IMG/VR virus record: IMGVR_UViG_3300023084_000066
Location: 1 to 34,945 of that record
Source of the DNA: a virus
Length of the DNA: 34,945 bases
Direction: 5' to 3' (one strand)
Part shown: positions 8,205-18,206 of the stretch, in pieces
How the letters are laid out: the number at the start of each line of letters is the position of its first letter
How positions within the stretch are numbered: position 1 is the stretch's first letter
Notes under the pieces: model-generated
What the model was told of the DNA's origin: nothing
Database searches by the model: none
The model's input: only the letters and a program-made list of their open reading frames with translations
Made by a program: the position numbers and the translations under genes

Positions 8205-10016
8205 ATGGCTGCTATTATTTCTGATAAGTTTCGTATTTTTAACGCGAAGCAATTCCTAGAATCTCTCACTGAGGGCGCGACTGACACCAGTGCAGAGCGT
8301 TCACGAATGTATTTCTTCGTGGGTCGTCCACAACCATGGAGAGCATACTTAGAAGTCTACAACAAAAATGCAACGGCATTTACTGTAGGCGATGAAGTAT
8401 ATGTTGGAACGTATGGTTCTACTACTTTCCGTGCCACGATTGCTGCTGTTTATGATAGTGCCCTTCTACTGACCGACGTTTTTGGCAGCAATGGTGTTAA
8501 CTCTGCTCCTGCATTAGGTAGTGCCCTTAAGTGCCGCACTGGCGGTGCAGGAGGATCCGACACTGGTGCCACCGCAACTTCTGGTGTTTATCGCTACGCT
8601 GACGAGAACATCCCACCTCTTCCTCTAGACAATCAGAGAGAAAAGATTGCCCTCTATGACGAAATCATTGCTGCTAAGCGCATTACAGATTCGTATGCTA
8701 GAACTGTAGTTCGTCGTTACAACTGGGATCTAGTTGCAAACCCAAGATATGATATGTGGAAGCCTGACTACTCTGACACCCCAGGTGGCGGTGGTCAGAT
8801 TGGCAAATCAACTGCTACTGGTGCAACTAGCATTGCTGATGCTAAGTTCTATGTAATGAACTCCCAGTATGAAGTCTTTAAGTGCCTCTATAACGGTGAA
8901 GATCCTTCAAACACCACTGGTCAGGATGCAACCGAAGAACCATCAGTAGCTGGAGCAAACTATGATGCTGCTACTGGTCTCTATACAGAGACAACAGGTG
9001 CTGGTTACATCTGGAAGCACATGTATACCATTCCAACCGATGATGTCTTGAAGTTCCTTTCTTCTGACTTCATGCCAATCGTTCTTCCTTCCAACCCATC
9101 TAGACAAGCAGTAGGAGCACTTGCTGTTGCTGGTGCTATCGATGCAGTTGTTGTTGAAGATGCTGGTGCTGGACTACCTGTTTCACAAACTCTCTACACT
9201 GCAATCAAAGGTGATGGTTCAGGTGGTGTCGTAGAACTAGTAACTAATGGTGCAGGCACAATCACTTCTGCTAGTGTTCAAGCACGCGGATCTGGTTATA
9301 CCTACGGAAACATTCTTCTAGGAGTTGGTAATCTGTTCAGCGATGCTGGATTGAGCACTCCTGTCAATGGTTATTCTGGAAATGCTGCAATTGAGGCAAT
9401 TCTTCCTCCTCAGGGTGGTCATGGTTCTGATCACGAAACAGAACTTAATGGTAAGCGTGTTATGACGAACATTCGTCTAACCTACGCAGAAGGTTCAGGT
9501 GACTTCCCTGTTGACAACGACTTCCGTCGTATTGGTATCATTGCTGATCCTTACAACCAAGGAACCACAACATTTGCAACTGCAGATACTCTTTCTGGTC
9601 TCAAGTCACTCAAGATTACTGGAGCAACTGCAGATTTCAACGTTGATGAGAAGATCGTTCAGACAGTAACTGGCGGAACCGCATATGGAACCGTTGTTTC
9701 TTGGACACTCGATAGCGGTTCTACAACTGCTGGTGTTCTTAAGTATATCCAAACTAATGATGCACACACCGATCAAGGTGTTGTAAGAGCATTTGAAAGC
9801 AACGCAGCAAATGCAGTTACTGGAGAAACCTCCGCTGCATCAGGAACAGTTGACACTGGATATGCTGGTTCACTACTGGGCGTCACGTTTGCTGCTGGTC
9901 TTGCAAATACCGAGATTGAGAACAACTCAGGTGAGGTTATCTACATCGAGAACCGTCGTCTTATCACTCGTGCTCCTGACCAGATTGAAGACATCAAACT
10001 AGTCATTGAATTCTGA
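8205..10016 (+). CDS. 8: Baseplate wedge subunit gp8
   Basis: A T4 gp8 homologue: a wedge subunit that dimerises and packs with gp6, gp7 and gp10 in the baseplate. Segments match T4 gp8 in order: SDKFR near residue 6; FFVGRPQPW at 37-45 (T4 FGRSEPW); RRYNW at 170-174 (T4 RRDW); NSQYEVFKCL at 219-228; GAGYIWKHMYTIP at 265-277 (T4 GDGYVWEYLFEIP); FRRIGIIADP at 440-449; and the C-terminus SGEVIYIENRRLITRAPDQI at 575-594, nearly colinear with T4. It is 603 residues against 334 in T4. The excess sits in inserts at about 55-120, 305-400 (a GSGY module) and 462-572 (an F-x-x-GE module). Arginine is mostly CGN here, unlike the AGA-rich neighbours. The ATG at 8205 follows the late promoters; only a weak GGA precedes it. 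A terminator follows. Confidence 0.93.
   Translation: MAAIISDKFRIFNAKQFLESLTEGATDTSAERSRMYFFVGRPQPWRAYLEVYNKNATAFTVGDEVYVGTYGSTTFRATIAAVYDSALLLTDVFGSNGVNSAPALGSALKCRTGGAGGSDTGATATSGVYRYADENIPPLPLDNQREKIALYDEIIAAKRITDSYARTVVRRYNWDLVANPRYDMWKPDYSDTPGGGGQIGKSTATGATSIADAKFYVMNSQYEVFKCLYNGEDPSNTTGQDATEEPSVAGANYDAATGLYTETTGAGYIWKHMYTIPTDDVLKFLSSDFMPIVLPSNPSRQAVGALAVAGAIDAVVVEDAGAGLPVSQTLYTAIKGDGSGGVVELVTNGAGTITSASVQARGSGYTYGNILLGVGNLFSDAGLSTPVNGYSGNAAIEAILPPQGGHGSDHETELNGKRVMTNIRLTYAEGSGDFPVDNDFRRIGIIADPYNQGTTTFATADTLSGLKSLKITGATADFNVDEKIVQTVTGGTAYGTVVSWTLDSGSTTAGVLKYIQTNDAHTDQGVVRAFESNAANAVTGETSAASGTVDTGYAGSLLGVTFAAGLANTEIENNSGEVIYIENRRLITRAPDQIEDIKLVIEF
9208..9335 (+). repeat. GSGY beta-repeat unit inside gp8
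   Basis: GDGSGGVVELVTNGAGTITS followed by ARGSGYTYGNILL, at about residues 337-375. It lies in an insert absent from T4 gp8, between the GYIW core segment and the FRRIGIIADP segment. Confidence 0.7.
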
Positions 10017-10033
10017 TTAAAATACATATTATT

Positions 10034-10064
10034 AAGTCCCCCGAGAGATCGGGGGATTTTTTTT
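10034..10064 (+). terminator. Strong intrinsic terminator after gp8
   Basis: The stem CCCCCGA / TCGGGGG (10038-10044 with 10049-10055) closes a GAGA tetraloop. It can extend by A-T and G-T pairs on the outside and is followed by eight T residues (10057-10064). It lies 18 bases after the gp8 stop. It is the only clear rho-independent terminator I see in the window. Confidence 0.93.
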
Positions 10065-10071
10065 AACTCTA

Positions 10072-10078
10072 CTAAATA
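10072..10078 (+). promoter_or_regulatory. Late promoter motif CTAAATA before the DUF4815-like gene
   Basis: CTAAATA lies within the 10-mer ACTAAATACT (10071-10080), eight bases after the terminator T-tract and 41 bases before the ATG at 10113. The same heptamer precedes other genes in this window. The terminator-promoter pair implies that the following operon is transcribed separately from gp8. Confidence 0.65.
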
Positions 10079-10104
10079 CTAAAGACTGGATCCTAGTATT
10101 TGGC

Positions 10105-10108
10105 GGAG
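10105..10108 (+). promoter_or_regulatory. Ribosome binding site GGAG
   Basis: GGAG four bases before the ATG at 10113 supports this start over later in-frame ATGs. Confidence 0.6.
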
Positions 10109-10112
10109 TACG

Positions 10113-13100
10113 ATGCCTCAGAAGACTAACCTTAATGTAAATCCTTATTACGAGGACTTTGACGCGAGTAAGAATTTTTATAAGATTCTATTCCGTCCTG
10201 GATACTCTATTCAAGGTAGGGAGCTAACACAAGTTCAATCTATTCTCCAAAACCAAATTGAAAGTTTTGGTAAGTATGCTTTCAAGCAAGGTGAGCAAGT
10301 TATCCCTGGTGAGGTAGGTCTCAATACAAAGCTAGATTATGTCAAATTATCTTCTGTTTCTGAAGTTGCGGTTTCAGAAGGAGATGAGATCGTATATAAG
10401 AAATATGACATCACCCAGTTACTTGGACAACAGTTGCGTGGTCTGACTTCTGGTGTTGTTGGCACAGTATTGACAGCAAAACTAGCAACAGAAAGCACTG
10501 CTGATACTATTTTTGTAAGTTACATTAATAGTGGCAACTCAAATACAGAATCAACCTTCCGTCAAGGTGAAACACTAGAGGTAGTAGATGGTGTCAATAC
10601 ACCACTTCTCGTAGTAGGAACAGATGGTAGTGTTCTACCAACTAGTATTCAAGTAACTAATCCTGACACTGGAGAAGTAACTTCTCTAGAAAGTCCTGCT
10701 ATGGGATTTGCTTCTGCTGTTAAAGTTCAAGAAGGTATCTATTTTGTCAATGGATATTTTGTTCGTAACGAAGAGCAGATTCTTGTTATCGAAGAGTATT
10801 ATGATAAACCATCTGCTAAAGTAGGATTTACAATCAAAGAAGAGATTGTAACACCAGAAGCAGATGCATCTCTATATGATAATGCAATTGGTTCATCCAA
10901 CTATACAGCACCTGGAGCACATAGACTAAAAATTAGTCTAGAGATGAAAGAGTTTGCTCTAGATGCAATTACAGATAAGAATTTCATTCAACTCCTAACA
11001 GTAAAGAGAGGAGTTGTTCAAAGAAAAGTTTCTACAACAGATTTCAGCGTTCTTGAGCAAACTCTTGCTCGCAGAACATTTGACGAGAGTGGTGATTATG
11101 TTGTCGATAATTTTGATATCGATGTTCGTGAATGGGCACAGAAAGATGGCAACAAAGGTCTTTATGGTGCTGATGAATTTGGTCTATACAATGGATACAC
11201 TGCTAGTGAAGCTTCCAGAAAAATGGTTGCTAGCATTGGTCCTGGTAAGGCATACATTAAAGGATATGAGATTGTTAATAAAGAAACCAAGTATCTCGAA
11301 ATTAACAAGGCAAGAGAAAGTCTCACTAGTGATAACGTAACACTAAAGACTAAGGGACTTCCTACTTTTAGTATTACTAATGTCTTTGGCAGTGTTCCTT
11401 TGAACAAAGAAGGATCGGATCTAACTGCATATCCAGACATTTTCCTATACAGCACTTTCTCAGATGGATCCATTGGTGTAAATGGAACTGAGGCAACTAC
11501 TGATCATAGACAGACTATTTCAAGAAGAGGTCTTACTTTTACAGCAAATGATGCTATCAGAACAATCACTCTAGATGTTCTAGGTCTTAATGGACAACCA
11601 GCTCTTGGAGCATTGACTGATGCCAATTTCCAAACAGAATACAAGACCCTGTATTTCATCAAATCAAGAAGTGCTGATGGCACTGCTACAGATATTGGAA
11701 CTGTAACCACTCTTGCTTATGCTACTATTAACAGACCTGGCATTAGTGACAACGAGAACAAGCAGTTCTTGGAATTGACTGTATTTGGCAATAAAGCAGA
11801 ATTAGAAAACCTTCTTCTTGAATATGATGAGGGAGATTCTGAGAAAAAGAGAAAGATCTTCCTTTCAAACGGAGATGCTCAAGACAATAATGATTATTGG
11901 GCAGAGGTAGTAGACTACAGAAACACAATTACACCTGTTATTGGTAAAGTAAAACCAAGCAACTTCTTCCTTAAGAAAAGAGGTGAAGGATTTAATTCAG
12001 ATTCTGATGTAGTTCTATCGAAGGGTCGCTTGTCTGGTGGATCCGAAACCTATAATAGTATCTTTGGGTTCTCTTACTTTGATCCTCAGTTCTTCACCAG
12101 AATTCTACTAGAAACTGTTCCTGCTGGTTTCGATGAAGGTAAGTATGTATTTGGATTAGAGAGTGGTGCTTACGGTGTTGTCGAAGGACCAGCTTCTGGT
12201 GTTTACTCTACCGACAGACTTCTATTCGTAAAAACTATTTCTGGAAACTTCAAGTCTGGAGAAACAATCAGAGATGAAGATTCAAACACTGTAAAGATTG
12301 CAAAAGACAACACCATTTCTCACTTCATTGTTATCGAGAGAGGATCTGGTTATTCTGCTGGTGCAGAAATTCTATTGAACGGTGTTACTTATGATGCATC
12401 TAAGATTGAACCCACCGTGTATGGTGGTAAAATTTATAAGGTAGCAATCAACAATCAGGCTGCTTTAAGAAATCTAGAATTCACACAACCACCCGAAATT
12501 GTTGTTACTGGAACTACAGACAGTGCAGGTGCTGCTGCTGTTCGTGCAGTTCTTGTTAGAAACGCAGTTACAACATACACACCACAAAACGTAAAATCCA
12601 TTGGTGGTTCATACGGATCTGGTGGCAGTAATAAGTTTAATGCAGACTTGGTTGTAGACAATCAGGCATATTCGAATATTTCTGCTGTAACTGACTATAC
12701 TTTCTTTGGTAAGAAAGGCACCATGTTTGTCGAATCGACAAGTTTCAGTGCTGATGCTTCTAGCATTCTTCAACAGGGCGATCTAATTCAATTCTCAGAT
12801 CAAGATAACAATCTAGTTCGTGCAACTGTTCAATATGCAACTCAAGCGGCAGGTGCTGCTAAGACTAGAATTTATCTAGACACTGCACTTCCTGGTGACG
12901 TAACAAACACCAGTATCGTCCGTCTAAGACCCAGACCAGAAAACACTAACGGTGGCACACTGCTGTTCCCAACTGGAAGTAAGCAGGTTGAGCAAATTTC
13001 TGCTGGGGGAGATGATACCAAGATTAAGTATTACTTCCGTAGAGACTTTGTAACCACTGCTTCTACTTCTGGTGGAACTATTACATTCGCAGCACAGTTG

Positions 13101-16100
13101 CCATTTGGAACGCAAAGATTTGCAGCATTCAGCGAAGAAAATTATATTATTACTGTTCTAGATCCAGGCGATGCTCCAAGCATTGCAAAAGGTGATATCA
13201 TTTATGTTCCTACCGATGCTGTAGAAATTTCATCTTCTACTGATACTGCCAGTGGTCTCACTTCTGGATCTATTAGTCTACAACTAACATCTGATTATTT
13301 TGGAACCATTCCTTCCAATGGTGCGTTCCCTAAACTTAAGTTGACCGCAACCTTGGAAGTATCCAATGCAAAACCAAGACTTAAGACTGCCGTAAGAAAC
13401 AAGAGAATTGTTGTTACATCATCTGGTGACAGAGTTATTCCACTCAGAGGATCTGATTACGATACCGAAGTCATCGAAACTCTATCTTACTCCGATGTAT
13501 TCAAATTAAGATATGTCTACGAAGGAACTCCTTCCCAGGCTCCAGATGTTGATACTGCTGGAAATCTGGTATCTGGCACAGATGTAACTTCTCGTTATAC
13601 GTTCGATGACGGTCAGAGAGACACTGTATATGATGTTTCCAGACTAGTTCTCAAACCAGGATTTGAGGCATCTGTTGGTCAACTCGTGATTGCATTCGAT
13701 TACTTTGAGCAATCTCAAGGTGATTTTGTAACCATCGACAGCTATCTACATGAAGCAGGTGTCCCTGAAGATGAAATTCCTTCATTCAACTCACCTGTTC
13801 TTGGCAACGTAGAACTTAAGAACGTAATTGATTTCCGTCCTAAGGTAGACACAACAGCAATTATCCCAGGTTATCTTGACAAGTCTCTTCTAGAAGTTAC
13901 CGAAGGTTCGTTTGCTGGTCCTGGTGCTGTTGTATCAAGCACTCCTGCTCCAGATGCTGGTATCGAATATACATTCTCGTTCAGCCAAATCCAGTATCTT
14001 GATAGAATTGATGGAGTATTCTTGAACAAGAAGGGAGAGTTCCTAGTAAAAGAAGGTAACTCGTCTCTCAACCCATCCAAACCAGATCCTATTGAAGATG
14101 CTGTTCCTCTGTTCTATGCATATATTCCTGCTTACACTAAAACAAGCAAGGATGTAAGAATTACTCCAGTTGATAATCGCCGTTACACAATGCGTGATAT
14201 CGGCAAGTTGGAGAAGCGTATTGAGCGTCTTGAGTATTACACTACTCTCAGTATCCTTGAGCAGCAAGCTCTTAACATGCAAGTTAAGGATGAAGTAGGA
14301 CTTGACAGATTTAAGTCTGGTTTCTTCGTTGATAACTTCGAAGCACACTCTGTCGGTAACCTAACTTCACTAGACTATGCATGTGCTGTTGATCCTCAGC
14401 AATCCGTTCTTCGTCCACAATCAAAAGAAGACAGCATCAAACTAGTTGAGGTAAACGTAAGAGAAGATCAAAGAGCAGTTTCTGGTTATAAGAAAGTTAA
14501 TAATGTTGTCACACTACCATACTCGAATTTAAATCTCCTTGGCAATGGATTTGCATCGACAAACATCAATCCAAACCCATTTGTTGTTCTTCAGTATGTT
14601 GGTGATGGTGAACTATCTCCATCAATTGATCAGTGGTATGATCAATCAGAAGAACCACTAGTTGTTGATACAAATACAAGTCTCTTTAACATCTTCCTTG
14701 CAAAAGAGAACGTCAAGGAAAGTTTCTCCAGCATCCACAATTCTTTTGTAGTTAACTGGGTTGGTTCTTCCCCATCATTTACTGCTATCAATTCTTTAGG
14801 TGAAGTCAATAGTCAGCAGGCATCAACTAAAGTTAAGTCTGCTTCTGTTGCAAGTTCTTCTAATATCAGTCCACAGAACAATGATATTGGTAAAGGAATT
14901 CAGGCAAAAACTGTAAGGGGCAATCTGGTTTCCAATTCTCTATCATTCTTTGCAAGAAGTGTTCCTGTCAAGTATGTAATCAGAAGAATGAAGCCTAACA
15001 CCAAGATGTATGTCTTCTTGGAAGGTAGAGATATCAGTCGTTGGGTCAATCCTGATCTAAGATTTACTGGTATTGCTGGCAACTCTCTGTCTGCATTTAA
15101 TGGTCCTATCACCACTGATGAATATGGAAATGCATCTGGTTTGATCATTCTTCCTGCTGGTTATCCACCCATCGAAAATGCAACATGGGGAGGAAGTGTA
15201 GATACCGTATCGTATGACACAAACGCAGAAGAAGTATCAATTACATCTGGCATCTTAACGTTCAGATTTACTTCTAGTGCAACCAATGCACCCAAAGATG
15301 AAGTAGATAGCTACACTGAAGTTAAGTATTATGCTACAGGTATTCTCCCAGAGAACCCAGATAGCATTGTTTCTACAAAACCATCTTACTTCAAGTCAAA
15401 CGAAGGTGTTCAGTTAATCGAAAGCAATACTGACAATCCAGTCAGACCTAATCCATTGGCGCAAACTTTTAAGGTCGAGAACCTAGAGGGCGGTTGTTTT
15501 GTAACTGGCATTGATCTTTACTTCAGCAAGAAGAGCAGCAATATTCCAGTCAAGACGTATATTACTAATGTTGATGCAGAAAAACCAGGAAAGAATATTG
15601 TTCCTGGTTCCGAGAAAACTCTTTCTCCAAACACATTCCTTAAGTGTTATGCAAACGGTGACGTTGCAGTCTACAAGGGCGAGAGCGTAACTGGAGTAAG
15701 CTCTGCTGCTTCTGGTCCTATTCTCAAGATCTTTGACAAGAACAACGTAGAACTAGTCGCTTCTTCCTCTGGTAAGTATAGTCTAACTAATGAGCAAGTC
15801 TATACGTTTGTTCTAAGCAATCATAACGGTAAGTCATTTGTTCAAAATGAAGATCTGACTATTCCATCAGTGACCACGGCAAATGCTACTCAGGGAACTA
15901 CTGGAAAGATCACGATTGCTAAGGACAGTGGAAAAGTTTCTAAGGTCAGAGTTACTAACCCTGGTCAGAATTATGATAGTGCAATTCTAACTATTGAAAG
16001 TCCACAACTTCCTGGTGGTTCTACTGCTACTGCTGCAATTAAAGTCTCTGGCGGTAAGATCTACAATGCAGAAGTTTCACTCTCTGGTTTTGGATACACC

Positions 16101-18197
16101 GAAGCTCCTTCAGTCGTCGTCAAAGGCGTCGGAAATGGCGCTGGAGGATGCGAAATTCAAACCTTCATTGAGATTGACACACCTGCAGTTAGAATGGGCG
16201 TAGCGGTCGATAACGAAGGAGTTACGCAATCCACAACCCCAACACACTTTGCATTTGAATATCCAGTATACCTACAAAATGATACTGAGTATGCTCTGGT
16301 TGTAGAAACAGATTCAACAGATTATATGTTGTGGGCGTCGAAGTTGGGTGCTACTGATATTGCTACTAGCACCGTTATCACAACACAACCATCACTTGGT
16401 TCTGTTTATAAGTCACAGAATACTGAGAGTTGGACTGAAGATATCTTCGAGGATCTTAAGTTTGCACTATATCGTGCTGAATTTGACATCAGCAGACCAG
16501 CAGAACTTCTCCTTAAGAATGATAACTTGGGTTACGAACTTCTTGACTACAATCCATTTGAAACAAACGCTAGTGCAAACACTAACGCTACCTCAAAACT
16601 ATTCAAGAATAACAACTCAATCGTTAAGGTTTCCCATAGAGACCACGGATTTGAGACATCTGGTAAGTCGTATGTATTCTACAGAACTGCACAAGAAACT
16701 GGTGGTGTAACCGCCGATATCTTGAACAGCAATCTATTCAAGGTTGCAAACAGTGGTGTTGATACTTACAACATTACATCAACAGCAAATGCTTCTAGTA
16801 ATGCATTTGGTGGTGGAACAAATGTTTATGCATCACATAATAGAAAGTTCGAAACTCTATATCCTCAAGTCAACTACCTCTCATTTACTGGAACAAAACT
16901 TGAGAATTATGTAAAGACTACAAATGTGGTTCCTGTCGATTCGTCAACTACAAACTATACTTCATATTCGCAGACTGATTATGAAAGAACATTCTTGAAT
17001 GAACCACAATACTTCACTAACCAGAAGTTGATTGCATCCGAAATTAACGAGACACTCAATAACCTAGGTCAGTCATTGACATATAAAATGGTCATGACTT
17101 CTACTGTTTCTCACCTCTCACCGCTGATTGATCTTTCATCAGCATCTGTCAAGACATCTACGTCTAGAGTTGAGAATGCAAGTGGTCAAGAAGATAGATT
17201 TGGTAGAAGAGATCAAATTATCAAGTTCTACCCAGTATATCAATTCCAACTTGCTGGAAATGGCGGAACTGAAATTCAGGCTGGTCAGACAATTAAAGGA
17301 GTAACAACTAAAGCATCTGGAACTATTGCAAGAGTAAATGGTTCTGTTGTTTATGTCAGAGTTAAGACAGCACAGTTCTTCCAAATTGGAGAAACTGTTT
17401 CCTTGGGCAACCAAGCATCTCTAACTAATGTCACTGTCGATTCAAATCCAGTCGAATTGTTCTTCGATATCGCTGATGGCGCAACCATTGTTGCTAGAAA
17501 CCCATCGGTCATTCTCGAAACTTATGATAATAAGATCACTGGTAAAACAGTCCTTTGGAACAATAAGACCCAGGAATTGACACTAAGAGTTGATACCCAA
17601 CCAATCAGCAATGACTTCACTGGAAGAATTATTGACAATGTAGCATTTGCAAGAAACGCACAAACTTCTGAGCAAGTTTCTGATATCTTCCGTGTAGGAG
17701 ATTATGTCAAGTATGCTTCTCAGGATGACGTTGAAGCATCTTACTTGGAGGTAGGAAGCATTACATATTCCAATGGCATTGACTTTGTTTCCGAAGATTC
17801 TTCTAAGAACAGTTCTGCAGTTGCTAAGTATGTAACTAAGGAGGTTGCAATTGGTAATCCTGGAACATCTATTGATGTAAGACTTACCGCTAACATCAAG
17901 GATATCTCTAATATCAGAGTTCTCTACAGATTTAAGAAGGCATCCAGTCAAGAAAACTTCGAAGATATTGATTGGGAATACTTCAACTCTGATGGAGGTC
18001 CTGATAATTTAGAGATTGCATCCAGTGAGAACAGCATCTCTGGAACTGTTGAGAAGCAATCTTCATACCAAGAATTGAAGTATAGCGTTGCAGATCTTCC
18101 CGAGTTCTCTTCGTTTGCGGTCAAGATTGTAATGAAGACTGTTGACCCAGCATTCGCTCCTAAGGTTCAAGATATCAGAGCAGTAGCATCGTTCTAA
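10113..18197 (+). CDS. DUF4815-like giant virion structural protein (T4 gene 9/10 position)
   Basis: 2694 residues. The N-terminus (NPYYEDFDASKNFYKILFRPGY, then GRELTQVQSILQNQIESFGK and a Gly-rich turn by residue 75) matches my recall of the DUF4815 family found in tail proteins. A second conserved block at 1356-1395 (RRYTMRDIGKLEKRIERLEY, then LSILEQQAL) is predicted coiled coil. From 1781 (PLAQTF, GIDLYF) to about 2125 (PVYLQNDTEYALV, SQNTESW, EDLKFALYRAEF) there is a beta-sandwich-like domain often found in such proteins. Here it is interrupted at about 1941-2020 by two GSGY-type repeats. F-x-x-GE modules lie near 12130-12310 and 17270-17430. Following gp8 suggests a baseplate-periphery or fibre-attachment role like T4 gp9/gp10, but I see no homology to them. 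The start has GGAG and a late promoter. Confidence 0.88.
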   Translation: MPQKTNLNVNPYYEDFDASKNFYKILFRPGYSIQGRELTQVQSILQNQIESFGKYAFKQGEQVIPGEVGLNTKLDYVKLSSVSEVAVSEGDEIVYKKYDITQLLGQQLRGLTSGVVGTVLTAKLATESTADTIFVSYINSGNSNTESTFRQGETLEVVDGVNTPLLVVGTDGSVLPTSIQVTNPDTGEVTSLESPAMGFASAVKVQEGIYFVNGYFVRNEEQILVIEEYYDKPSAKVGFTIKEEIVTPEADASLYDNAIGSSNYTAPGAHRLKISLEMKEFALDAITDKNFIQLLTVKRGVVQRKVSTTDFSVLEQTLARRTFDESGDYVVDNFDIDVREWAQKDGNKGLYGADEFGLYNGYTASEASRKMVASIGPGKAYIKGYEIVNKETKYLEINKARESLTSDNVTLKTKGLPTFSITNVFGSVPLNKEGSDLTAYPDIFLYSTFSDGSIGVNGTEATTDHRQTISRRGLTFTANDAIRTITLDVLGLNGQPALGALTDANFQTEYKTLYFIKSRSADGTATDIGTVTTLAYATINRPGISDNENKQFLELTVFGNKAELENLLLEYDEGDSEKKRKIFLSNGDAQDNNDYWAEVVDYRNTITPVIGKVKPSNFFLKKRGEGFNSDSDVVLSKGRLSGGSETYNSIFGFSYFDPQFFTRILLETVPAGFDEGKYVFGLESGAYGVVEGPASGVYSTDRLLFVKTISGNFKSGETIRDEDSNTVKIAKDNTISHFIVIERGSGYSAGAEILLNGVTYDASKIEPTVYGGKIYKVAINNQAALRNLEFTQPPEIVVTGTTDSAGAAAVRAVLVRNAVTTYTPQNVKSIGGSYGSGGSNKFNADLVVDNQAYSNISAVTDYTFFGKKGTMFVESTSFSADASSILQQGDLIQFSDQDNNLVRATVQYATQAAGAAKTRIYLDTALPGDVTNTSIVRLRPRPENTNGGTLLFPTGSKQVEQISAGGDDTKIKYYFRRDFVTTASTSGGTITFAAQLPFGTQRFAAFSEENYIITVLDPGDAPSIAKGDIIYVPTDAVEISSSTDTASGLTSGSISLQLTSDYFGTIPSNGAFPKLKLTATLEVSNAKPRLKTAVRNKRIVVTSSGDRVIPLRGSDYDTEVIETLSYSDVFKLRYVYEGTPSQAPDVDTAGNLVSGTDVTSRYTFDDGQRDTVYDVSRLVLKPGFEASVGQLVIAFDYFEQSQGDFVTIDSYLHEAGVPEDEIPSFNSPVLGNVELKNVIDFRPKVDTTAIIPGYLDKSLLEVTEGSFAGPGAVVSSTPAPDAGIEYTFSFSQIQYLDRIDGVFLNKKGEFLVKEGNSSLNPSKPDPIEDAVPLFYAYIPAYTKTSKDVRITPVDNRRYTMRDIGKLEKRIERLEYYTTLSILEQQALNMQVKDEVGLDRFKSGFFVDNFEAHSVGNLTSLDYACAVDPQQSVLRPQSKEDSIKLVEVNVREDQRAVSGYKKVNNVVTLPYSNLNLLGNGFASTNINPNPFVVLQYVGDGELSPSIDQWYDQSEEPLVVDTNTSLFNIFLAKENVKESFSSIHNSFVVNWVGSSPSFTAINSLGEVNSQQASTKVKSASVASSSNISPQNNDIGKGIQAKTVRGNLVSNSLSFFARSVPVKYVIRRMKPNTKMYVFLEGRDISRWVNPDLRFTGIAGNSLSAFNGPITTDEYGNASGLIILPAGYPPIENATWGGSVDTVSYDTNAEEVSITSGILTFRFTSSATNAPKDEVDSYTEVKYYATGILPENPDSIVSTKPSYFKSNEGVQLIESNTDNPVRPNPLAQTFKVENLEGGCFVTGIDLYFSKKSSNIPVKTYITNVDAEKPGKNIVPGSEKTLSPNTFLKCYANGDVAVYKGESVTGVSSAASGPILKIFDKNNVELVASSSGKYSLTNEQVYTFVLSNHNGKSFVQNEDLTIPSVTTANATQGTTGKITIAKDSGKVSKVRVTNPGQNYDSAILTIESPQLPGGSTATAAIKVSGGKIYNAEVSLSGFGYTEAPSVVVKGVGNGAGGCEIQTFIEIDTPAVRMGVAVDNEGVTQSTTPTHFAFEYPVYLQNDTEYALVVETDSTDYMLWASKLGATDIATSTVITTQPSLGSVYKSQNTESWTEDIFEDLKFALYRAEFDISRPAELLLKNDNLGYELLDYNPFETNASANTNATSKLFKNNNSIVKVSHRDHGFETSGKSYVFYRTAQETGGVTADILNSNLFKVANSGVDTYNITSTANASSNAFGGGTNVYASHNRKFETLYPQVNYLSFTGTKLENYVKTTNVVPVDSSTTNYTSYSQTDYERTFLNEPQYFTNQKLIASEINETLNNLGQSLTYKMVMTSTVSHLSPLIDLSSASVKTSTSRVENASGQEDRFGRRDQIIKFYPVYQFQLAGNGGTEIQAGQTIKGVTTKASGTIARVNGSVVYVRVKTAQFFQIGETVSLGNQASLTNVTVDSNPVELFFDIADGATIVARNPSVILETYDNKITGKTVLWNNKTQELTLRVDTQPISNDFTGRIIDNVAFARNAQTSEQVSDIFRVGDYVKYASQDDVEASYLEVGSITYSNGIDFVSEDSSKNSSAVAKYVTKEVAIGNPGTSIDVRLTANIKDISNIRVLYRFKKASSQENFEDIDWEYFNSDGGPDNLEIASSENSISGTVEKQSSYQELKYSVADLPEFSSFAVKIVMKTVDPAFAPKVQDIRAVASF
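15933..16170 (+). repeat. GSGY-type pair inserted in the DUF4815-like protein's C-terminal beta domain
   Basis: KVSKVRVTNPGQNYDS, GGSTATAAIKVSGGKI and GFGYTEAPSVVVKGVGNGAG at residues about 1941-2020. They interrupt a domain whose halves are PLAQTF/GIDLYF and PTHFAFEYPVYL. Confidence 0.68.
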
Positions 18198-18206
18198 TTT
18201 CCGCGT

